A program made the translations under genes and the position numbers. 64,000 bases of DNA from Erodium maritimum (taxonomy: Eukaryota > Streptophyta > Magnoliopsida > Geraniales > Geraniaceae): NCBI GenBank assembly GCA_963921825.1, contig OY997588.1, forward strand, positions 85,255,043 to 85,319,042, read 5' to 3'. Below the pieces are notes generated by a model. It did not search any database and had not been told where the DNA came from. It saw only the letters and a program-made list of their open reading frames with translations. Below are positions 58,152 through 64,000 of this stretch, piece by piece; the first letter of the stretch is position 1; each line of letters begins with the position of its first letter.

Positions 58152-61100
58152 GGATAATTGTCCAAAACTTCCCTAAAGTTTCGTCCACAAACGAGTTGAT
58201 GCACAAAGTTTCGTTCACGCTGTGTGACTACACTAAAGTTTTGTCCACAACTTTTTTAGTTTTAACATAATAGGGATGTTCGGAATGATGGTCTGGGCAG
58301 TGCTTCCCGGATTGAATAGAAGCGTGGACAAAACTTAAATGCACCCACAAAAACGTGGGCAAAACTTCAATGCACCCACAAAGCGTGGACAAAACTTCAG
58401 TGCACCCACAAAGCGTGGACAAAACTTTGTGCATCAACTCGTTTGTGGACGAAACTTTAGGGTAGATTTGGACAATTATCCTTTTTTTTTTTGTAGAAAA
58501 TGATTCTTTTTGTAAATAATAATATTACATTTTTTTGTAAAAATTTAATTATTATTATTTTATTTTAGATACGAATATGTATTTTTTTACTTTTTATGAT
58601 TTTGTATAAAATTAATGTTTATTTGTTATTTTATTTTTATTTTTAAAATATTTGACTATATTAATAAAAAATTATTTATTTTATTATTAACATTATTTAG
58701 TTATATTTTATAGAAAAAATTCCTTTATTTATTTATTATTATTTGATTTATTATTAAATTAGGGTAAATGGTAATTTCCTCTCCAAAACTTATAAGGGTC
58801 AAATATGTAAATCAAAATAGTAATTTCACGTTACCTTAACTGACCCATGTGGTCACCTGCGTAACAGAACGAAATATTCCATCAGTTTTTCTAACAGAAG
58901 ACGTTGGACAAATGATAAGGGTAAGTTTTGACAATTAACCCTTGATTTAATGAAAGAAAACTACACAGAAGAAGAAAGGGAACAGGATAGAGTTTCAATC
59001 CGTGTACAATTTGATGTTATGTTTTCCTTTCTACATGTTAGTTATTAATTGGCCCTATAAATAATTTGCCCCATATTAGGAATACTAATTTGATGTTATG
59101 TTTAACTGATCAAATATTTAGGCTATCGAGATAAAGTATGATGCAAAAATGAAGAGAACAATGCAAAGACCACTACCTTCAGGGCGCATCACCAGACTTC
59201 ATGCAGTCACCTGGGCATCTTCTGTTGGATTAGCTGGCACTGCTTTATTAGCATACAAGGTGGCCTAATAGTTTACTCACTCATTTTCTTTTTCATTTGA
59301 CTGTAGCATAAATATTCCCTCACTTCCAAATTAAGTGTCCTGTTTCCCATTTTTTGTTAAAATTAAGGATAATCTATTTAGGGATAAGAGTTCCACTCAT
59401 ATACCCCCATGTGCGTTGACAAACTGAAGAGAGTTTACTTATCTTAGGGATATGAATATCAGTGACTTTGCATATTTAGTCTACCAAAAAGGAAAGTGGA
59501 CACTCATTTTAGAATAATATTTTGGGAACGTGGACACTTATTTTGGAATAGAGGGAGTGTGTCAGAGGGAGCATGTAATGGTCTAAACCGAGGGTCTAAT
59601 GTTGCATTGTCTATGACAAGATTATTGCAGACAAATATGCTGGCGGCTGGGCTGGCGGCTTCAAATCTTGGTCTTTATGCATTTCTATACACTCCACTGA
59701 AGCAAATCCACCCTGTAAATACATGGGTTGGTGCTGTTGTTGGTGCCATTCCACCTCTTCTTGGGTATGTATGTCCTTCGATTACGAAACCTTTCATATT
59801 TTCATTGCATGTATGTCAGAGACTACTTTCTGGAGCTTTTAACTATATGATAAGTTTTTCCTTTTTTTTTTGTCATCATTAAGAACTTGTATTGAATTAA
59901 AACAGTCCAAGAATGAAAACCCAAGTCAAGAAAACTTGACAGATACGATGCTAAAAGCAAACATAAAACAGATAAAGCAACCAACATATTGGCTTAGTAA
60001 ATAATGAAGGAAAAATATAGAGGTCCTGAGCAGTACAAGAAAACACCAACAGAGATCATGGCCCGCCGCATTCCATTCCATGTTTGAATGAGAATTTATT
60101 GGAGATTTGAACTATTTGTGAGATCTCAACTTTCTTAATTTTGTACTAATTGTGTTGGCCAAATTGTTTAGTGCTCTCTTACATTCCCCAATAGGGTCTT
60201 GCTATAGCCCTTTGCTTTGCGTGCCCGTAAAAGTTTCTGCCTAGACCTCCAACCGCCTGATAGAGGCTTAAAAGGGATCAATGAGCTGTACTTAGCCTCA
60301 GTAACCTTAACTAATAGCGAAATAGGACAATATTCTATTATGAATGATTCACCAAGTCCTTATCATTCTTCAATACCTGACAAGGCCTCACTATCCTGTT
60401 TTCCATTCTGTCTTTTCATAATTCAGGATAATACGCTCGTAGATGATAGTTATTGATCAATAGCTGTACTCATGTCCAGCCATGTAATACCTGTGGATGA
60501 TATTATGGAATTACGTGTATAAAGGCTTAGCTAAGTTACTAAGTACAGCTGCCTCACTTCATATCTGAATATCTTTGAAATGCATTTTCAACTGAAAACC
60601 AGCTTCACTATTGCTGGCTGCCTCACACCTTCTGTTATTGGTTCTAGGTGGGCTGCTGCTTCAGGACAGGTTTCACTTAATGCAATGATTCTCCCAGCTG
60701 CTCTCTATTTTTGGCAAATTCCACACTTTATGGCCCTAGCATACTTGTGTCGCAATGATTATGCTGCTGGAGGGTATGCTCATCTGTTTTGGTTTTCACA
60801 CACTATTTGGTGGTTCCCTCACTATCATAACTAAAACAAAAAGTCTAGAAAAAGAATGGATTACTGCTACATAAGTTCCTGGAGTGCTGTACAGGTCCAT
60901 TTTTTATCTACACCGAGTTCACACTTATTCATGATCACCATGAAGGATTATATTGATTTATGGATATTCCACACCCTTGATATATATAACATTCAGTACG
61001 GTCTGATGTCTGAATGCTATCTGCTACAAACATGCTGATAAGTATACAATCACCAGTTGATATAATTTTAGAAGGAAAGGGAAGAATAGCCTTAATTTAG

Positions 61101-61848
61101 GGACTGGGATGTTGGATCGGGTTGGTTATTAGTTATACCAATGTTCCTGATGATTATGGCCCAGACACTTCGATATGGTTCCCTGGGCTATTTGGTTATT
61201 CTACTTACACTTTTGCTATCTGCTATATATATATATATATAGGTACAAGATGTTGTCTCTAGCTGATGCTTCTGGTCTCAGAACTGCGGCAGTGGCTTTA
61301 AGGAACTCCATCTATCTAATTCCCTTGGGATTCTTAGCTTATGACTGTGAGTAACAGTTTTCAAAACGCTGGAAATTTTCTGTTGTTCTTACCTGGTTTC
61401 TTATTGTTGTCCTTGCATAAGTTTTCTGTACTCAATTTCATTTATCCATTGTATTTTTCATGCAGGGGGAGTGACGACAGGTTGGTTTTGCATTGAGTCA
61501 ACACTCCTTACTTTAGCAATAACGGGTGCAGCATTTTCATTTTATCGAGATCGTACTACTCAAAGGGCGAGGAGGATGTTTCATGCTAGCCTTCTATACC
61601 TTCCTGTGTTCATGTCTGGGCTTTTAGTTCACCGCATCCACAATAACCACCAAGACCTTATAGAGGACCATACATTGAAGATCACAGAGACTCCATCATC
61701 CTCAGAAAATCTAGTGCAGGAGAACGAGAGCATAAAGCAGAAAAGCAAGGTAAGAGACTCTAGTCTGCGCCCCCATCCACGCCCACCTGTAGCTTATGCT
61801 TCCGTCGCACCCTTCCCTTTTCTGCCTGTACCATATTCTGCTCCTTGA
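51950..61848 (+). CDS. COX10: Protoheme IX farnesyltransferase, mitochondrial (heme O synthase)
   Basis: Coding exons: 51,950-52,221; 56,051-56,180; 59,122-59,259; 59,631-59,764; 60,648-60,773; 61,243-61,346; 61,466-61,848. All introns are GT-AG; joined length 428 residues (Arabidopsis COX10 is about 430). The enzyme transfers a farnesyl group from farnesyl diphosphate to protoheme IX, giving heme O, in the inner mitochondrial membrane. Heme O is the precursor of heme A for cytochrome c oxidase. Seen in sequence: Ser/Arg-rich presequence without acidic residues ([19 protein letters not shown]); UbiA prenyltransferase signature ANSLNQ (129-134), YDAKMKRT (140-147) and RPLPSGR (150-156), giving the Asn/Asp polyprenyl-diphosphate/Mg site; YTPLKQ (200-205) and [40 protein letters not shown]; and the C-terminal [19 protein letters not shown] typical of plant orthologues. 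Introns 1 (3.8 kb) and 2 (2.9 kb) are swollen by transposons. Confidence 0.95.
52511..52772. mobile_element. Mutator-like MITE in COX10 intron 1
   Basis: 262 bp with inverted arms of about 85 bp (gggaaaactacaggaaatga; other arm GGGGAAACTCCAGAAAATGA). A 9-bp duplication ttgatc(t/c)ta occurs at 52,502-52,510 and 52,773-52,781 with one mismatch. The middle repeats gaatattctgtgttttt. Confidence 0.85.
53509..53907 (-). repeat. 3' LTR of the GAG-only element
   Basis: 399 bp; differs from the partner by small indels (for example cctaatg extra here) and a few bases. Contains a TATA-like ctatataaaccc on the minus strand. Confidence 0.9.
53908..54950 (-). pseudogene. Ty3-type Gag with one in-frame stop
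   Basis: ATG at 54,950 ([20 protein letters not shown]). A charged N-terminal stretch ([19 protein letters not shown]) precedes a Pro-rich linker. The Retrotrans_gag core follows: [37 protein letters not shown]. One TAA stop at 54,237 interrupts the frame, which then continues unshifted. The continuation holds [20 protein letters not shown] and a zinc knuckle ([14 protein letters not shown]). A single nonsense change thus separates the core from the nucleocapsid region. Gag packages the RNA of such elements. Confidence 0.85.
54974..55388 (-). repeat. 5' LTR of the GAG-only element
   Basis: 415 bp; has a 20-bp internal duplication (tccaaatcttattgtaacta twice, about 55,280-55,320) absent from the other LTR. 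Confidence 0.9.
55770..55908 (+). repeat. Tandem duplication in COX10 intron 1
   Basis: gtctatttcatttaataaga ... caactatcatatg (42 bp) occurs at 55,770 and again at 55,867, 97-bp period. Confidence 0.85.
56431..57093. mobile_element. Probable MITE in COX10 intron 2
   Basis: Begins gggttaatatcatagagcac and ends atacaaaatgtaattaaccc, inverted ends of about 8-12 bp. Contains repeated cataaggggtattaaatg-type strings (56,940-57,020). No convincing target duplication. Tentative. Confidence 0.4.
57461..57865. mobile_element. Mutator-like MITE in COX10 intron 2
   Basis: 405 bp, inverted arms of about 110 bp (gggataaatatagttcctag; other arm GAGATAAATATAGTTCCTAG). Flanking 9-mers tttgattgt and ttggatcgt agree at 7 of 9 positions. 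The arms repeat cctaac and cttcacctt motifs. Confidence 0.75.
58097..58150. repeat. (TA)n microsatellite
   Basis: About 50 bp of nearly pure TA repeats directly before the next MITE. Confidence 0.95.
58151..58481. mobile_element. MITE of family M2 in COX10 intron 2
   Basis: Same family and orientation as 51,446-51,809: gggataattgtccaaaactt ... ggacaattatcc with long inverted ends around gtccacaaacgagttgatgc. Three to four internal tandem units of cacccacaaagcgtggacaa. The target site lies between TA and T runs, so its duplication is not resolvable. Confidence 0.8.
59868..60130 (-). mobile_element. Possible LINE 3' fragment in COX10 intron 4
   Basis: A T-run (tttttttttgtcatcattaa) followed by aagaacttgtattgaattaa looks like a reversed poly-A end of a plant LINE. 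No coding block and no clear target duplication; tentative. Confidence 0.3.
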
Positions 61849-62347
61849 TCTGAAGAACTTATTCGGAGGCCTTGAAATAAAGAAGTCTACCTGCAAATTT
61901 TGTTTTCCCATAGTGGTGAAGATTTTTCACCAGTTTCTATCAGATATTATTTATTCTTGGTTCAAAGAATTTGAACTTGTTAGTGCAATCCACTCGTCCT
62001 ATTTGATATTTGAGTTCTGTCTATGTAATGCGTTTTATTGGAAACGTAATGGATAGTGATAGCAGAACAAAAACTTGGAATTTGTTGATAAAATGAATCG
62101 TCTCAGCACGGTGCAAGATTTGAGTTACTATTGACTCGAGTTACGATACTATCCTAATGTGAAGATAAATTAAATTGATTGCTGATATATATACCAATTG
62201 TATAGAGAAGGCCCGGGGTACTATATATACTCTGGATCTCCTCACCTATATCCCTAAAGAGGGAAGGAAGTAGATGATATAAGGATGATAAAATATGCTA
62301 AGCTGAAGGACCGTTATGAATACAGGAACAAGGATCAGGTGAGATTT
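61849..62347. other. COX10 3' flank
   Basis: 3' UTR and intergenic DNA. No canonical AATAAA is seen; AT-rich near-upstream elements are present. Nothing else recognised. Confidence 0.5.
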
Positions 62348-62782
62348 TGTTAGCTATAGCTTAGAATCGAAGAAACTTAATAGAAATGTAAGGAATTTGG
62401 GTTTTGTATTGCGTAAAAACTCAGCTACAAGACATTCTGTTACAGACCCTTTTTTTAAGCTAGTTAAATTAGGTTTACACAATTTAATTCATACCCCAAA
62501 CCCTAGCGTCACTGTCTATTTATAGCTATCCAAATACTCTAACAAAGATATCATCATTTTCTCGCACGATCTCTGCAATGCTGAGCTGGGACCACTTGAG
62601 GAAGAAGCACAGTGCCACCAACGGTATTTCAACCTTCCTCCAATGAGATTGCAGCAACTTTCGCTCGCTCGTCCTCTCTTGAAGCTTGGTTAAGTACTTG
62701 ACCAAATGCACCGTTTCATTAAACGGTTTTATTTAAAGCAAAAGAAAGAAAGAGGCGTCTTGCATCTGAAGCAATCGTAACA
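62348..62782 (-). repeat. Probable 3' LTR of a Ty3/Gypsy element
   Basis: Predicted from inverted ends TGTTAG...CGTAACA, a purine tract (minus strand GGAGAGGAATGCCC) just inside its right border, and a TATA-like GCTATAAATAG (minus strand, near 62,520). The partner LTR lies outside the window, so the left border is inferred. Confidence 0.45.
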
Positions 62783-62799
62783 GGGCATTCCTCTCCAAC

Positions 62800-64000
62800 G
62801 AGGCTTGACCTCAAGCCTGTGTGATGAGCTTGTACCACTCTGGAAATGCAACCTTGATAAAAGAAGCATCCTCCCAAGTGGCATTTTGAGGTGTTGACCT
62901 ATCCCACTAGACCAAATACTGCACCACAACTACATTGTGTCGTTTGATCAACTTGGTTTGGAGAAACGAAGCAGGTGGCCCTCATCAGAAATGTCAGGCA
63001 ATGAAGGCATGTGTTTGTTCTTGTTGCCCAATTGTAGCTTAAGAAATGACACAGGGAAGACTGAATGTATCTTGGAAGTGGCAGGGAGACTGAGTTTGTA
63101 AAAACAGATCGTTTCTTCTCAATCAACTGAAATAGATCATAATATCTAGCTGCAAGCTTCATGTTCTTTCTGAGGGTGACTGAATTCTGTCTACAAGGCT
63201 GAAGTTTCAAATAAACCCAATCCCCAACTAAGAAGCTTCTCTCAGACCTGTTCTTGTCTGCTTGGGATTTCATCATGTGCTGAGCCTTTGACAAATGACC
63301 CTTTAGGATTTTGAACTGTTCCTTGGAAAGGAATTCTTCCACTGTAAGGACTAGAGATGGTTCTCCAGAGATTCCAAAAAGTGGTGGTGTATAACCATAT
63401 AAAGCCTGAAAATGGGACATTTGAATTGCACTGTGAAATGAAGTATTGTACCAATACATAGCCAATGGAAGCCAGGAAGCCCATTTCTTAAGGGAGTGAT
63501 GTGTTATAGCCCTTAAATAATTTTCCAAACATTGATTGAGTTTCTAATTTTGGCCATCAGACTGAGGATGGCATGTATAAGAAAATTTGAGACCATCACC
63601 CATCCTCTTACAGAGTTCAGTTCAAAAATTGATAATGAAAAGGTTGTCTCTGTCAGAGACTAGAGTTTCAAAGAGCCCATGTGGCCAATGTCATAGATGT
63701 GTATGGATGCTTTAGAGGAGTAAAATGAGCATATTTGGAAAACCTGTCAATAATCACCCAGATGTTGTCCTTGTTATCAGAAGTGAGAAGACCTTCTATG
63801 AAATCCATGCTGATGTGGCTCCATGGAATGGAAGTTAGAGGGAGAGGTTATAGTAACCCAAGACTAGCAAATGTTTCAGACTTGATCATCTGCCAAATAT
63901 CACACTTGTGCACCATATCAGTGATCTCTCTGTTCATGTGAAAGTGAGATTTAATCCTCTTTTGAGTAGCTAGGATCCCTGAGTGACCACCAATACTTGA
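62800..64000 (-). pseudogene. Ty3/Gypsy integrase and chromodomain remnant, runs off the window
   Basis: Right to left on the minus strand: HSGILATQKRIKSHF and zinc-finger remnant (63,860-64,000); catalytic-core part WSHISMDFIEGLLTSDNKDN, IWVIIDRFSKYAHF (63,730-63,830); after several stops, MENYLRAITHHSLKKWASWL, MYWYNTSFHSAIQMS and FQALYGYTPPLFG (63,330-63,528); integrase C-terminal FLVGDWVYLKLQPCRQNSV; then a chromodomain-like STPQNATWEDASFIKVAFPE (about 62,850-62,910). Stops and shifts make it non-functional. A different lineage from the Tekay-like element. Confidence 0.8.

Noticed and set aside
1-64000. A new multi-gene defence or metabolic system
   Set aside because: The only host genes are an amino acid transporter and heme O synthase, which are unrelated and far apart. 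All other coding traces belong to known transposon classes.

Overview
The window is nuclear DNA of a flowering plant, probably a eudicot. It has long introns with GT-AG borders, two conserved plant genes, and a dense mosaic of plant transposable elements (Copia, Ty3/Gypsy, LINE, PIF/Harbinger, hAT and Mutator-like MITEs). The species cannot be named from the sequence. I see no rRNA or tRNA gene, no CRISPR array and no prokaryotic operon.

Genes. Two host genes are supported, both on the + strand. The first (25,833-29,830) is a CAT9-type cationic amino acid transporter with 8 coding exons and 569 predicted residues. Its last exon is duplicated downstream as a second open terminal exon (29,997-30,110). 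The second (51,950-61,848) encodes mitochondrial protoheme IX farnesyltransferase, COX10, with 7 coding exons and 428 predicted residues. It makes heme O for cytochrome c oxidase assembly. All splice junctions of both models keep frame. The two genes are not functionally linked.

Layout. 1-1,370: decayed Harbinger transposase. 1,370-4,240: unclassified non-coding DNA. 4,247-10,043: old Copia element (minus strand) containing a chromovirus-type LTR fragment with two minisatellites. 10,106-11,517: non-LTR retroposon. 12,534-17,277: LINE ORF1-derived retroposon, split by a Copia solo LTR, itself split by another retroposon. 17,554-24,659: Tekay-like Gypsy element (minus strand). 25,833-30,260: CAT9-like gene. 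30,706-31,100: Mutator-like MITE. 31,884-40,344: very young Copia element (minus strand) with near-identical 1,688-bp LTRs but a mutated coding region, inserted in an unclassified segment. 41,600-45,760: decayed LINE (minus strand) carrying a non-autonomous hAT element. 46,385-50,867: Harbinger transposase split by a 3,364-bp solo LTR with four minisatellite arrays. 51,446-51,809: MITE next to the COX10 promoter. 51,950-61,848: COX10, with a GAG-only LTR retrotransposon and several MITEs in its introns. 62,348-64,000: Ty3/Gypsy remnant running off the window.

I found no clear new multi-gene system. The points most worth follow-up are the duplicated CAT9 terminal exon, a hairpin plus splice-acceptor-like module shared by three chromovirus LTRs, the young but coding-dead Copia element, the GAG-only element in COX10, and the MITE pair around the COX10 5' end.
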